A stretch of 64,000 bases of DNA from Odiellus spinosus. Taxonomy: Eukaryota; Arthropoda; Arachnida; Opiliones; Phalangiidae. The notes beneath the pieces were generated by a model. It did not search any database. It was given only the letters and a program-made list of their open reading frames with translations, and was not told the origin of the DNA. The stretch spans positions 15,835,320-15,899,319 of the forward strand of contig OY987230.1 of assembly GCA_963920705.1 (NCBI GenBank), in the 5' to 3' direction. Of this stretch, positions 41,301 to 50,315 are shown one piece after another; position 1 is the first letter of the stretch; each line of letters starts with the position of its first letter. Position numbers and translations under genes: made by a program.

Positions 41301-44300
41301 AGTTGATAGGGAAGGAGATATAGCCAAGCGCGGCCCGCCTAAATTCCGTCCCTCTCTCCCGACTCAAAATAATGAGAAAGAGGCCAAACCACTCGAGCCA
41401 GGGGTGATGGCTTTCTTTGGCTATTTTTAAGTGATGGGCTATGACGTGAAACTGGACCTTTGCTGATAGTATGAAGCTACGGGGCGTTGTTTACTTTTAT
41501 GGAATAAATTGGTAGATTTTTGATAAGACTATTTTAAATAATACAGTAAAGATGGCTTTTATTTGTCTATTCACTCTCCCTATAAACCTTTTTTAACTTC
41601 TTTCTTCCATTATTATAGCTGCAAAAGCAAAACGTATTCGAAATATCTGCCCACAACAAGCATCGTGATAGTTTTCCACAACGAAGCCTGGTCAACTCTC
41701 TTGAGGACCATCTACAGCGTCATTCGAACTTCCCCCCGAGCCCTTTTAAAAGATATCATCCTTGTGGACGACGCCAGCGAAAGAGGTACGATATATAACA
41801 ACAATATTCGGGGGTTTAGTCCCGTTTGGATAGAAAAATCAAAAGGGCTCGATACGAAAAAGCATCCTTTAGAATAACTACTTCTGTTCGATATTCGACA
41901 GAACTTGGCACAATAGATAAAGGGTGTGGAGGACTGATACGCAATGTTAAACCTTCGTAGGAAGAATATAGATATGGCCAACTCCCTTTAAATACGTATA
42001 TCGCAATATTTCATGGATGAACGTTTGTCGTTCGAGTGTTTTCATCTCGGAGGAGGAATTAAATACGGAGAGAGTCTATTCCATCTTGAATTTTCAGTTA
42101 AGTCAAAGATAGATAACCTATCTTTAAGTAAAGAGATAATAAAGATAATGGGTATCGTACCTTCGTACGCGCTGACAATTTAAGGTTGGATATAGACAAT
42201 ATCTACTAGTTTTAAGCCTCGTTCACACTATACATTTTGATATTTTAAAAGGTTTGGAACTTCAGAAATTAATGAATTTAGTAAACAATATTAATTTATT
42301 ATCTCTGTACGTCCTTAAAAGTTTTCCAGAAGGTTCGGGAAAAGTTTGGAAAGGTCTGGAAAATTCTAGAAAATTCTGGAAACTACTGGAAAATTTTAAG
42401 ATCTTAAAATCAAAACGGAAGTTTTGTAGCCAACCGGAAAACAAAATTGCAGAATTGAATTGGAAGGGTTTTTCTATTTAAAATGTGAACAGGCTTTGTT
42501 TCCGAATGATTTTTGTTACTTTTAAGTGTGAACTGAAGTGTGAACTTGGTTTTTGTAAACTCAAATGGGCTTTTTCGAATCGGTCGTAAAACAGGGTATC
42601 AGTTGGGGCCTGGGGAAAACGGGGTTTCTCGATAGCGATATTTATAGTTTTTACGTGGTTTTTCTAATGGATCCGTCGATAACCCTAACCTTAGACTATT
42701 TTTATCCAAACTTTTCTATACGGCCCAGTTTAAAATTTTAGAAATTCGAATGTTTAAATATTTTACAGCCATGCAGGTGGAAACAGTTTCGAACTATAGT
42801 CAGTTTCTTTTCGAATTGTCAGTGACTCCCTGAGAGTTAAAAGATAGACTTCCCGTTATTTATTTGATTAATAAATTAATTAACAACAAAAACTCAAAAC
42901 TAACCAAACTTCAGAATTTAAACTAAGCACTAAATATTGTGGAAATATTTTGTTCATAATTTCGTATGCAGATTCCCTTTAAACTATGAAGAATGGCGAT
43001 TGAAATTAATTTATTTTAATTATTAAAATAGCTAGCTTTTTTTATTGCGCTATCTTACTAGGATTTTCAAGAATATCTAGCGGCATAATTGATTTCCATA
43101 TACTCTAATCTATGCCAATGTTGCGCAGTAAAAATATTTTCATTTCAAAATAGGGATAAGACTTTTTTACTACGCGCCAGGTGGTAAAAAGGTTTTTATT
43201 GCCAAATTTTAAACTTCTTTATTTTTCCTAATCTTATTTGAATTTTCCGATATTCAAATCCTTTTAGCTATTGATTTTCCCGAACCCCAACTGCTTGATT
43301 TCTGGCATATTTTAACGAATTAAAACCTAAACCTTTTAAAGAAATTAACATAAAAACCCACTAATTTCGCATGACATAATTCCTAAACCTATTCCTTTTT
43401 AACTTTTTCCAGATTTTCAAGGTATTTTAATGTACCTATGCTTTTGGCTTCATGCTTGCAAATAAGAGATCATTCATTCAAAATATCAATCGCTTAAAAA
43501 TCGCAAATATTGCAAACTAAGTTTTTATATAGTGTTTTAAAATAATTGGTTTTGCTCGGATAATTTATGTATTTAGAGTTTCTGGGTAAACAATTGGAAG
43601 ATTACGTGGCCAAATTAGAGGTTCCTGTTAAAGTACTACGAACGGGGCGTCGTTCTGGTCTGATTAGAGCCAGACTTTTAGGAGCAGCCGTTACTAAAGG
43701 ACAAGTAATCATTTTCTTGGACGCCCATTGCGAATGTACGAGAGGATGGTTGGAACCCTTACTAGCCAGAGTCGCGGAAGACAGGTAATATAGCATAAAG
43801 ATAATCTTTAATTTATTAACTATGACGAACTATAACTTTGATTAACTTTTGTTAACTAGATAGTTTATGGTTTAAAACCTCAAAAAACTTTATTTTTGAG
43901 GAGTTTTAGAGCAAACACGGTCGGTTTCAACCCAAATTGTATTCGCTGTGTTGAAATTGAGCCTGTATGCTCAAAAACAACTTTTTTTGTGGTTTAAAAC
44001 ACGAAGTATCTGTCTCGTCCTTGGTAAATAAAGTTATTTAAAGTTGAAAGCCTTTCTTTATATAATTTCAGAACACGAGTGGTATGTCCAATTATTGACG
44101 TCATCAGTGACGAGACGTTCGAGTACGTCACAGCTTCTGACATGACGTGGGGAGGTTTCAATTGGAAATTAAATTTCCGATGGTATCACGTGCCCAAACG
44201 CGAAATGGACAGAAGGAAAGGTGACAGATCATTACCATTGAGGTAAATAGTACTTAAACAACTAATATGCTAAGTATATACAATACTAAGAGTAACGAGT

Positions 44301-46716
44301 GGATTTATAAATGAAATTGTTTCTTACTTTCTTTTGCAGAACGCCAACCATGGCCGGAGGTCTGTTCGCCATAGATCGAGATTATTTTGAAGAACTCGGA
44401 AAATATGATGAAGGAATGGATATCTGGGGAGGAGAAAATTTAGAATTATCATTTAGAGTATGTTGGCATAATTATAAATTAAGATGATTTATCAAAAACT
44501 ACGAAAAAAAAAAAGCCTTTTAAAACAATTTCATCAAGAATTTGGAGAAAACTCCAAATTACATTAGGAATGCTCATTTCTCTATAAAGCCTAACCAGAA
44601 ATATATTTCCGTTGTGTCCGTTGAGTGACGTAACCGAAACTAGCGTAATATAGGAATGGACACGTATTTTAATATTAACAAAAACTGGCTTTGATAACCA
44701 TCCTCTAACGGTAAACATGGCTAAAGAAAGAACTTAAAAAACCTAGTGCGTGGTTGCTATGGATAGAGAAGGCAGTTTTGTTAGTTCTTACTTTAATATC
44801 TGTTTGCCGTTAGAGGACGATTATGAACACCAGGTTTCGTTATTTATTAAAGGGAGTCACGTTTTGTTTCCCAACCTAACTAGCGCGGCTTTAGAGAACA
44901 TTTGTTAGGCATAATAGTAACTAGAACCGCAAGTATGGCAAGCTGATTATAAATCTAAGATTAATAATTAATTTTATTTAAAGATATGGATGTGCGGTGG
45001 AACATTGGAAATAGTGACGTGTTCGCACGTGGGTCACGTTTTCCGTAAATCAACCCCGTATACATTCCCCGGTGGTACTAGCCGAATCGTCAATCATAAC
45101 AACGCCAGATTAGCCGAAGTGTGGTTGGACGAATGGCGAGAGTTTTACTACGCGCTTAATCCCGGAGCCAAACAAGTCGACATAGGCGACGTTTCCGAAC
45201 GCAAAGACTTAAGAGAAAGGTTAAAGTGCAAAAGTTTCCGATGGTACCTCGAGAATATTTACCCCGAATCGCAAATGCCTTTGGATTACTACTACCTGGG
45301 AGAGGTAAGTTCTATTTTCTTTAACAATTATTTAAGTACAAAGGCGGACTTAAATTGCAATGTTATTTTTAAGGCTCCTACACATTAGGCAGTTTTAGAA
45401 CGTTGCGTCGCGTTCGTTTAGCGAGTGATTTTCAGAAATCCAATCAGCAACGCTTTAAAACGGACAAATGTGTAGAGGACTTTACCAGTTTTAGAAAGTT
45501 GGTTCGCGTTTCGCCAACCAGCTTTCTCACTCGAAAACAATGGCTAACGTTATTTTTTTCCTCGTTATTGACAGATCCGAAATTCGGAAACTAATAGCTG
45601 TCTAGACACTTTCGGTCGAAAGAGTGGCGAGAATGTGGCCATGGGAACTTGTCACGGACTCGGCGGAAATCAGGTTTGGAAAATACGCAATTTTATTACG
45701 TCCAACGATTCTATTCGACTAAAATCTTACAGAAAAGCATTTTCTTAGCAGAGAACTATTAACGCCCGTGTATAACGTGAATAGATTGTTACTACATAGT
45801 TTTCTAATGATAAAATTACTCTCTTATCAACAGGTTTTCGCCTACACAAAAGGAAAACAAATTATGTCCGACGATAATTGCTTGGACGTATCTTCGTCCA
45901 GAGGAAACGTTAAACTCATACGTTGTCACGGTATGGGCGGTAATCAAATGTGGAAATACGACAAAGAGGTAAAAAATATTGCATAAGTATTAAGAAAAAA
46001 AGATAGCATTCACGGGTGTCACATAACGATAAAGAAAAACTATCCAAAAATATCTTTGAAATCACAAAAATCTTACTGAAACCAAAAATTAAAGGGAAGG
46101 TGAAGAGGAAAATAATTTATGTATTCTGCGTCTAAAATTTAAACTTCTTTGCGTAATTAAACATTCAGGAATTGCACTAAAAATCCGAAACCTTTCGATT
46201 TTGGCATTCATTTAATATTAGAACCTCCGACTAATCAAAATACGCCCCACCTTTGGCTTAATAGTAAAATGCCCGCGACACGTGCTGCGGCAAACTCTTT
46301 GAATGGTCCTAAATCACATTTTGAATTATTTTCACGCGCGCAATCGTGCGTACAACAGCGCGTGTCGTGGATATTTTATGAAGCCAAAGGTGTGAAGTCT
46401 TTTAATTAGTCTGAGGTTCTGCTTTTAATTGAATGCCAAAATCTCTAATTTTTTTGCAGAAGAATCGGGTTGAATTAATAATAAATCAATTCATTTTCCT
46501 CTACATCCTCCCTTTAAAAGATAAAAATTAATATTAAAAAATTAATTAATGTCCATAAATATTTTTCAGACTGGAGTCATTAGACACATTAACACAGGAA
46601 AGTGTTTGGACAAACCTTCTGAAAAAGATTTAAGTCTACCGTTATTGCACGAATGCAACGGAGCTAAATCTCAACAATGGTTGATGGAGCAAAGATTTAA
46701 GTGGCAAGCTAATTAA
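20032..46716 (+). CDS. GALNT1: Polypeptide N-acetylgalactosaminyltransferase, GALNT1/13 type (10 exons)
   Basis: Transfers GalNAc from UDP-GalNAc to Ser/Thr, the first step of mucin-type O-glycosylation, as a Golgi type II membrane enzyme. Join: 20032-20335, 39517-39685, 41619-41785, 43577-43784, 44072-44242, 44340-44457, 44984-45304, 45575-45673, 45834-45968, 46570-46716; 1839 nt, 612 residues. Every junction is GT-AG and in phase. Visible parts: membrane anchor about residues 11-30; stem to about 125; HNEAW at 178-182; metal triad D262, H264 and H397, with the same 133-residue spacing to the distal His as I recall for vertebrate GALNT1; WGGEN at 369-373; lectin repeats with CLD at 495, 535 and 576 and a final QQW at 599-601. 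The anchor and the KINQFNL-like and MDRRKGDR blocks match GALNT1/GALNT13 most closely (Drosophila Pgant5 is the presumed fly counterpart), so a pre-duplication orthologue is inferred. An in-frame stop at 20005-20007 supports the start. Confidence 0.96.
23991..24306. mobile_element. Foldback element Q in GALNT intron 1
   Basis: 316 bp; the ends CAAGAATCCATTCAGGTTCC and CAAGAATACATTCAGGTTCC (inverted) extend for roughly 100 bp with gaps. Six bases, ATGCAA, are duplicated at 23985-23990 and 24307-24312. The CA...TG ends resemble the 7-bp group but the duplication reads as six. Confidence 0.85.
24349..24491. mobile_element. Foldback element C, copy 2 (uninterrupted)
   Basis: About 140 bp in GALNT intron 1. 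The left arm GGACGAGGTGTAACTAGCCG pairs loosely with the right arm, which ends ACGTCTGAAGAGGGTAT. Inner arms are TTTAACCGAGGTTTAATC and ACCACGGTTAAATCTG. It provides the empty site for B copy 2. Confidence 0.75.
25890..26324. mobile_element. TTAA-type foldback element A, full-length copy
   Basis: 435 bp, flanked by TTAA at 25886-25889 and 26325-26328. Ends are AGGGAGGATGCAACCTAACA and GGTTGCATTCTCCCT. Its core (TCGCTAGACCTTAC and its inverse GTAAGGTCTAGCGACCA) differs from the copies near 4.2 and 53.6 kb, so subfamilies with exchanged centres exist. It is in GALNT intron 1. Confidence 0.88.
28391..28479. mobile_element. Foldback element C, partial copy 3
   Basis: Right half only: CCTCGGTTAAATCTTATTAA, then AATTACGCCTCGTCTGAAGA and a GGGTAT end, in intron 1. 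The outer left arm is missing. Confidence 0.65.
29341..29660. mobile_element. TTAA-type element A, left-truncated copy
   Basis: The right end is intact (GGTTGCATTCTCCCT followed by TTAA at 29661-29664), while the outer left arm is missing: the copy starts around TATTTATTAAACTAGAAA. The core resembles the 25.9-kb copy but is more diverged. It is in intron 1. Confidence 0.8.
30975..31080 (-). repeat. Repeat O, uninterrupted copy
   Basis: On the minus strand: GTACACCCGATTACGTAACT, CAGCCTTTGGTAATG, TTAAATACGTGCTCAGTTAC, then ATTTTAGTG and CTACAGGCTTG. Contains an internal inverted pair around GTAACTGA. Function unknown. Confidence 0.65.
31375..31515. mobile_element. Element E, left half only
   Basis: TTAA at 31371-31374, then AGAGAGGGTGAAAAGAAAAA, TTAAAACATTCAGAAAATGC and CAGATTTTGGCTTACG follow the left arm of the 46.1-kb copy. 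No right half was found. It is in intron 1. Confidence 0.55.
33570..33895. mobile_element. Foldback element D, copy 1
   Basis: 326 bp with nearly perfect inverted ends, CAGAAGCCGATGAAACCCTC. The 7-bp duplication ATAATAA is at 33563-33569 and 33896-33902. The short overlapping open frames inside are by-products of the repeat. It is in GALNT intron 1. Confidence 0.93.
34735..34790. mobile_element. Element A-like left end only
   Basis: TTAA at 34731-34734 followed by AGGAAGAATGCAACC matches the A terminus, but the sequence then runs into an F copy and no right half was found. Confidence 0.45.
34775..35125. mobile_element. Foldback element F, copy with decayed ends
   Basis: The body from GTAAACAACGCCCGGTAGCT to AGCTACGGGGAGTTGATTAC matches F, but the outer 20-30 bases of both ends are strongly altered and no duplication is visible. 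It is in intron 1. Confidence 0.78.
35705..36200 (+). repeat. Repeat O, interrupted by F
   Basis: Left part CACCGATTACGTAACTGAGT and CAGCCTTTGGTACTAC; right part CTAAATATACGTACTCAGTT and ACGTAATCACTTTAGTA with TAGGCTTG. The pieces flank the F copy at 35760-36115 and join into the order seen, inverted, at 30975-31080. Confidence 0.7.
35760..36115. mobile_element. Foldback element F, copy inserted in repeat O
   Basis: 356 bp, ends CAAAAGTCTATCACTGTATT and GTGATAGACTTTTG. Flanks GTACTAC and GCCCTAC agree at five of seven bases, read as an aged 7-bp duplication. The surrounding O repeat is continuous across it. Confidence 0.87.
39517..39685 (+). CDS. GALNT1: GALNT exon 2: end of stem and start of catalytic domain
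   Basis: Read from the split Asp codon, this exon gives a [16 protein letters not shown] stretch, then [20 protein letters not shown] and DVRMDS. This is the block that precedes the first catalytic strand in GALNT1 and GALNT13. The acceptor follows a pyrimidine-rich tract ending TTGGCAG and the donor is GTAAGT-like at 39686. Confidence 0.95.
39829..40060. mobile_element. Element E core, in GALNT intron 2
   Basis: The inner arms of E are present (AGAACCTCCGACTAATCA, CTTTGGTTTAATAAAATA and the inverse AAAATCAAGC-type arm ending in AATTGAATGCCAAAATCTG) but the outer AGGGA ends are not visible. It is a decayed copy and abuts D copy 2. Confidence 0.65.
40121..40459. mobile_element. Foldback element D, copy 2, in GALNT intron 2
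   Basis: 339 bp, same orientation as copy 1. The first base of the left end is T instead of C. The 7-bp duplication GTAGAAT is at 40114-40120 and 40460-40466. It contains a 13-bp insertion (GTACGAAGTAGGA region) relative to copy 1. Confidence 0.93.
41140..41522. mobile_element. Foldback element F, full copy in GALNT intron 2
   Basis: 383 bp. The ends are CAAAAGTCTATCACT and a complement ending GATTTTTG. The 7-bp duplication ATAAGAC is at 41133-41139 and 41523-41529. Long arms contain GTAAACAACGCCCC and its inverse. The middle has GATTCTGATTCGAGACACTC and a GC-rich AGCGCGGCCCGCCTAAATTC block. Confidence 0.92.
41619..41785 (+). CDS. GALNT1: GALNT exon 3: nucleotide-sugar binding segment
   Basis: Encodes the Cys that follows DVRMDS, then [38 protein letters not shown] and ASER. 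FHNEAW and LVDDAS are the family's first GT-A motifs, which contact UDP-GalNAc. The acceptor is ATTATAG and the donor GTACG at 41786. Phase 2 to phase 1 agrees with both neighbours. Confidence 0.96.
42214..42496. mobile_element. Small element with AAGCC...GGCTT ends, in GALNT intron 3
   Basis: Ends AAGCCTCGTTCACACTA and, inverted, AAGCCTGTTCACATTTT, similar to the ends of repeat H. The interior has a run of GGAAAATTCTNGA-like short repeats (42340-42395). The open frames across it follow from the repeat and show no homology I know. Confidence 0.55.
43577..43784 (+). CDS. GALNT1: GALNT exon 4: DxH metal-binding motif
   Basis: Starts with the end of ASERE, then [41 protein letters not shown] and [12 protein letters not shown]. 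The D-A-H at residues 262-264 is the metal-binding DxH motif. The acceptor ATTTAG at 43576 is weak in pyrimidines but is the only one that keeps the conserved junction. Confidence 0.96.
44072..44242 (+). CDS. GALNT1: GALNT exon 5: central catalytic domain
   Basis: Encodes [17 protein letters not shown], then [17 protein letters not shown] and [16 protein letters not shown]. Vertebrate GALNT1 and GALNT13 have, as I recall, Tyr where this protein has Trp309 in DMTWGG. Otherwise the block is almost unchanged. The acceptor is ATTTCAG and the donor GTAAAT. Confidence 0.96.
44340..44457 (+). CDS. GALNT1: GALNT exon 6: Gal/GalNAc-T motif
   Basis: Encodes [17 protein letters not shown], then [23 protein letters not shown] at residues 369-373 is the signature that recognises the GalNAc donor and positions the acceptor. 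It follows a very short 97-bp intron with a good CTTTTGCAG acceptor. The exon ends in phase 0. Confidence 0.96.
44695..44833. repeat. Inverted repeat in GALNT intron 6
   Basis: The arms ATCCTCTAACGGTAAAC and GTTTGCCGTTAGAGGACGAT are inverted, with CTGG and CCAG at the outer ends. The right arm recurs at about 57470-57496 (TGCCGTTAGAGGACG). Probably another small foldback element. Confidence 0.6.
44984..45304 (+). CDS. GALNT1: GALNT exon 7: end of catalytic domain and linker
   Basis: The largest exon, 107 codons. It holds [20 protein letters not shown] (His397 is the third metal ligand), TPYTFPGG, then [20 protein letters not shown] and the [20 protein letters not shown] linker into the lectin domain. 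The donor is GTAAGT at 45305. Confidence 0.96.
45575..45673 (+). CDS. GALNT1: GALNT exon 8: lectin repeat alpha
   Basis: 33 codons: [20 protein letters not shown], then [10 protein letters not shown]. It contains the first CLD motif (495-497) of the ricin-type beta-trefoil that binds already glycosylated peptide. The acceptor is TTGACAG. The donor GTTTGG is not a strong consensus but is fixed by phase and homology. Confidence 0.93.
45834..45968 (+). CDS. GALNT1: GALNT exon 9: lectin repeat beta
   Basis: 45 codons in phase 0: [19 protein letters not shown], then [18 protein letters not shown]. It holds the second CLD (535-537) and a QxW-type NQMW. The acceptor is TCAACAG and the donor GTAAAA. 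Confidence 0.95.
46093..46513. mobile_element. TTAA-type foldback element E, full-length, in GALNT intron 9
   Basis: 421 bp with perfect TTAA at 46089-46092 and 46514-46517. Ends are AGGGAAGGTGAAGAGGAAAA and the inverse of AGGGAGGATGTAGAGGAAAA. Long inner arms include TTTTGGCATTCATTTAATAT, AGAACCTCCGACTAATC and CACCTTTGGCTTAATA. The first ten bases are close to those of A, so A and E probably shared a transposase source. Confidence 0.88.
46570..46716 (+). CDS. GALNT1: GALNT exon 10: lectin repeat gamma and stop
   Basis: 49 codons including the TAA at 46714-46716. It encodes [19 protein letters not shown], then [19 protein letters not shown]. The third CLD is at 576-578 and QQW at 599-601. 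DKPSEKD resembles the corresponding block of GALNT13 more than GALNT1, so the gene cannot be assigned to one vertebrate paralogue. The acceptor is TTTTTCAG. Confidence 0.95.
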   Translation, partial: TGVIRHINTGKCLDKPSEKDLSLPLLHECNGAKSQQWLMEQRFKWQAN

Positions 46717-46833
46717 CCATAATTAAAAAAAAAAAAATTAAGAAAAAGTTTCCACAAAATTCAGCGTAAAATGTTTCCTAAAAAAACAATAAGTCAAAAA
46801 CACCACGTGACCTTTAAGTTATAAACTCAACAA

Positions 46834-46855
46834 AATAAACGTTTTTCAAAATAAA
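46834..46855 (+). terminator. Candidate polyadenylation signals of the GALNT gene
   Basis: Two AATAAA hexamers at 46834-46839 and 46850-46855 lie 118 and 134 bp past the stop codon, within otherwise plain AT-rich sequence. Many A/T runs follow, so the true cleavage site cannot be fixed by eye. Confidence 0.5.
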
Positions 46856-47803
46856 GTGAAGTTTCGGAATTATAAAACGGAAAAACAACCGAATTTCAAC
46901 GTCCAAAAAAAATTAATTAAAATTTAAACGGATGTGAAAAATGTGTTTTAAACTAATTAATGGTAGTTAAATTAATAACTACCTAATGTTCATCACCTGA
47001 GCAGTGCCTTTTGGACATAAATACATAAAAACAATTAACTACGGTAAAATAAAAAAACTGATCACTGGAGGCAACATTATTTGTGATAAACTGAGTTTTT
47101 AAGTTAAATTTTTTTTGCGTGGTATTTTTCCCCCTAAAATTACTTCAGTTTTGCCTCCAATATTATATCGCGTAGTTGGTTTTTTAGATAAAATAATCCT
47201 AATTTAATTTACGAACCCGAAAGTTCAATTTTTTTCGCTTAACATTCCAATAATTAAAAAAAAAAAAACAAAAAAAAACATGGTCGTAATAATTTTGATG
47301 GTATTAAAGATAATTTAATTTGGGACTCTTGATAAATATATTTTAAAATATTTTAAACTAACTACAGTGTATTAAACTAATTATTAAATATGTAGGTCTA
47401 ATTTTAGGTCTTCCAATTAAAATTAATTGAAATTATATGAAAGAAATGAAGTAAAAGTGCCAAAATAAAAGTTAGCAATACGATTACAAATTGTTATTCA
47501 AATTAAATATTGAATCTTTTTTCAGTTGAATCCCAAATTAGGTTATCTAATTATGCCATCTAAATATTAAATTGATACTTAAATGCTACAAAATTTATTA
47601 AAATTACGTAGATCAAAATTTTTAATATTTCATCATTATTTTTGGAAATTTGAGACTGAACTCCATGACCAATCACTTTGTTTTCATAATTCTTGCGCTA
47701 TAGAGAAGAATCTCGAGATATTTAGCATAGATTTTAAACATTTAACAAAATGTTGTGAGTGGTCATGGTGCTTAATTCTCAAATTTTACGAATAAAGTTG
47801 AAA

Positions 47804-48152
47804 ATAGTGTTGGTTTTGATATATAAATTTTCGAACCGATATATCAGTTTTACATGTAAATAAACGATATATATCGATATATACCGATATATAATATACA
47901 TGGTGCTTGTGTCGTCAATTTTAAGCGCCATAATTTGATTTTGAGGTTAAATTTGAATTTTTCGCCAAAAAAAAACTAATTTTTAAATAATCCCATCAAA
48001 AACTATTATGGGCAAAATATCGGTATGGGTTTTGATTTATCAATTGTGTTTAATAGTTATCGGATAAATTTTGGTATCAGTATCGGGTAAATTATGATAT
48101 TGGTATCGGATAAATCTTGATATCGATTAATTACCATCTTGGCCAACACTAT
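47804..48152. mobile_element. hAT-like element with CGATATAT-rich interior
   Basis: About 349 bp; ends (A)TAGTGTTGG and CCAACACTA(T) resemble hAT termini. The flanks share TTGAAA (47798-47803 and 48153-48158), which would be the core of an imperfect 8-bp hAT duplication. The interior is dense in GATAT and GGTATCGG motifs on both strands. It lies 1.1 kb past the GALNT stop. Confidence 0.6.
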
Positions 48153-48159
48153 TTGAAAC

Positions 48160-49589
48160 TTAATTTATATCTCCTTTAAGAAAATTCATTTGAAAAATAT
48201 TTAAAAAGATTAGGCTTAGAAATATAACGTTAAAAAATACTTCTTGTAGCGTTTAAGTATCAATTTAACGTAAAACAAACAAATGGGTTTATATTTGGTT
48301 TAAAAATTTAATTTAAACATTTTAAATTTACCACTAATACTGGTAATAATAAATTAATTAACGTTAATAATATTAACTTTCTAGTAATTAAAAAATAAAA
48401 CTAAAGATGCCAAAATATTTATTACGAAATTTAATAAAAATTTGAACTTTTTTGTCAAAAAAAAAAAAAACTTTTTTTTTTTTGAAATTTAAAATATTAA
48501 AAATTTAGTCAAATATTTTAAAAATAATTAAAAAATTGACTAAATCGCCAGTATTATATAAATTTCATTTTCTTTTTTATATAATTTAAGCATTTTTAGG
48601 GGTGTTATTAATTAAATCGTAAAATTAAACGAAATTAAATTTTTTTTTTTTTTTTTTGGTTCTATTAATTTTGTTTTAGTGACGGGTTACCTCTGTTTTG
48701 AAAATATTTCATTAGATTATAAAAATATTTGTTTTCCTAATCCATTCTGCCCTTTTTAATCCTTATGATTAAGGAAATTAACTAAAAATACACTTGAATT
48801 TATTTTTAATAAATTTAAAATAAATTCACGCTAAATAAAGGGTAAGGAAACACATTCATATTATTTTGTTAAAATAATTCTACAAGAAAAATAATTAAAA
48901 AAAACATTCCATAAAAATTACTAGCGTTTTTGGGTCCTAAATTGGATTAGCAAAAATAATAGTAATAATTAAAAATTTGTAAAATTGTATTATAAAATAG
49001 AAGTTAAAGAAATATGAAATGAAAAAAAGTTTAAGAAAAAAAAAAAAAAGCAACGCGTTATATGACACTTTTTATGACTTTTTTTGACTTTGGGTTATGA
49101 ATAAACCTAAAAGTGAAAACTAGCCTGTTATTTAGTACTAATTAAGTACAAATGAAAAAGAAAAAAATATTTGAAAAACATTTTGGCAAAAGTTTTTTTT
49201 TTTTTTTTTTTTTTGGTTTTGTCAAAACGTTGTGTTTTTGGTTTTTTTTTAAAAATAGGAATTAAGTTTTGTTTTTGAAGAACACGTTTTACAGGACTAT
49301 TACTAAAGAAATAAAAAGGAGGACATTCCTGTAAAAAAAAAAAAAATAATCTAAACATCGTCAATAAATACGGAACATTCAGGTTTATATCAGAATTGTA
49401 AATGTATTTAATAAAAAAAAAAATTGAAAAATTTGTTTATAAAATTTTGCCTTTTGATTTCGAAACTTTAGATTTTTCGTTTTTCAATAAGGACATAAAG
49501 CTACTTCAAGGTTGCCCCAATATTTAGTATTTCAAATATCCTGACTTTTTCTGATATTCGACCATTTTCCCTGACCAATCACTTCTACT
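48160..49589. other. Very AT-rich spacer
   Basis: Dense A and T runs (for example 48468-48483, 48639-48658, 49193-49214). No gene or structured repeat recognised. Confidence 0.55.
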
Positions 49590-49848
49590 GTCATAATAGC
49601 ATTTCTCAATCGATTTGAAACGGTAAAATCAAAATGATATTCACCCATTTTATTTATAAATCGATTTAATGTAGCTTCATCCATCGGTTATTGAAACCGA
49701 ATCAGTATGAAACTGGTTCCCGAAGCAGTTTTGAGAAATCGAATCAAATCGATTCGAAAAAAGACTGTTTCCCATTCACACGACTCTTAGCGAAACGTTC
49801 TGAAACGGTTTAAATCGATTCCAAGGCCTAGTATGAACACGGCTTTCA
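49590..49848 (+). repeat. Repeat H, single copy
   Basis: Matches the 9.2-kb unit from GCATTTCTCAATCGATTTGA to CCAAGGCCTAGTATGAACAC. It shows that H can stand alone. Confidence 0.75.
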
Positions 49849-49978
49849 TAATTTCAAATTTCTCGCATTTCTGTTTTATTTTAAATATTTTTTCTGAACT
49901 TCCCGGGTCTTAATTAGTCCATAACCATCGTTATTTAGTGGGGGGGGGGGGATAATTCGTACGCTGTCTAGTTAAAAT

Positions 49979-50315
49979 AAGAAGCCGATGAAACCCTCCT
50001 TTGAAGTCTATTACTCTAATGTTCCATATAGCGCTCCTCTCTGTATGGGTAAAATTCACAATTTTACGAGATCGGAGGGGTCCTACTTCATGCCCCCTGT
50101 CTACGGAAAATTGGAAATTCTCTCTCTCCACAAATGACGACGTTTTTTTGACGAACTCCAAGGCTGCTAGAGATATTCGCTCGACGAACTCCCGCTCCGA
50201 AAATATCTACCGTTAGGAGGCGTACGAATCGCGCTTTTTGAAACTAACCCATACAGAGAGGGGTTGACAAGAACCGGGAGTAATAGACTTCAAAGGAGGG
50301 TTTCATCGGCTTCTG
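49979..50315. mobile_element. Foldback element D, copy 3
   Basis: 337 bp in reverse orientation to copies 1 and 2. The first base is A. The 7-bp duplication TTAAAAT is at 49972-49978 and 50316-50322. A 10-G run lies just to the left. Near-identity with the other copies implies recent spread. Confidence 0.93.
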
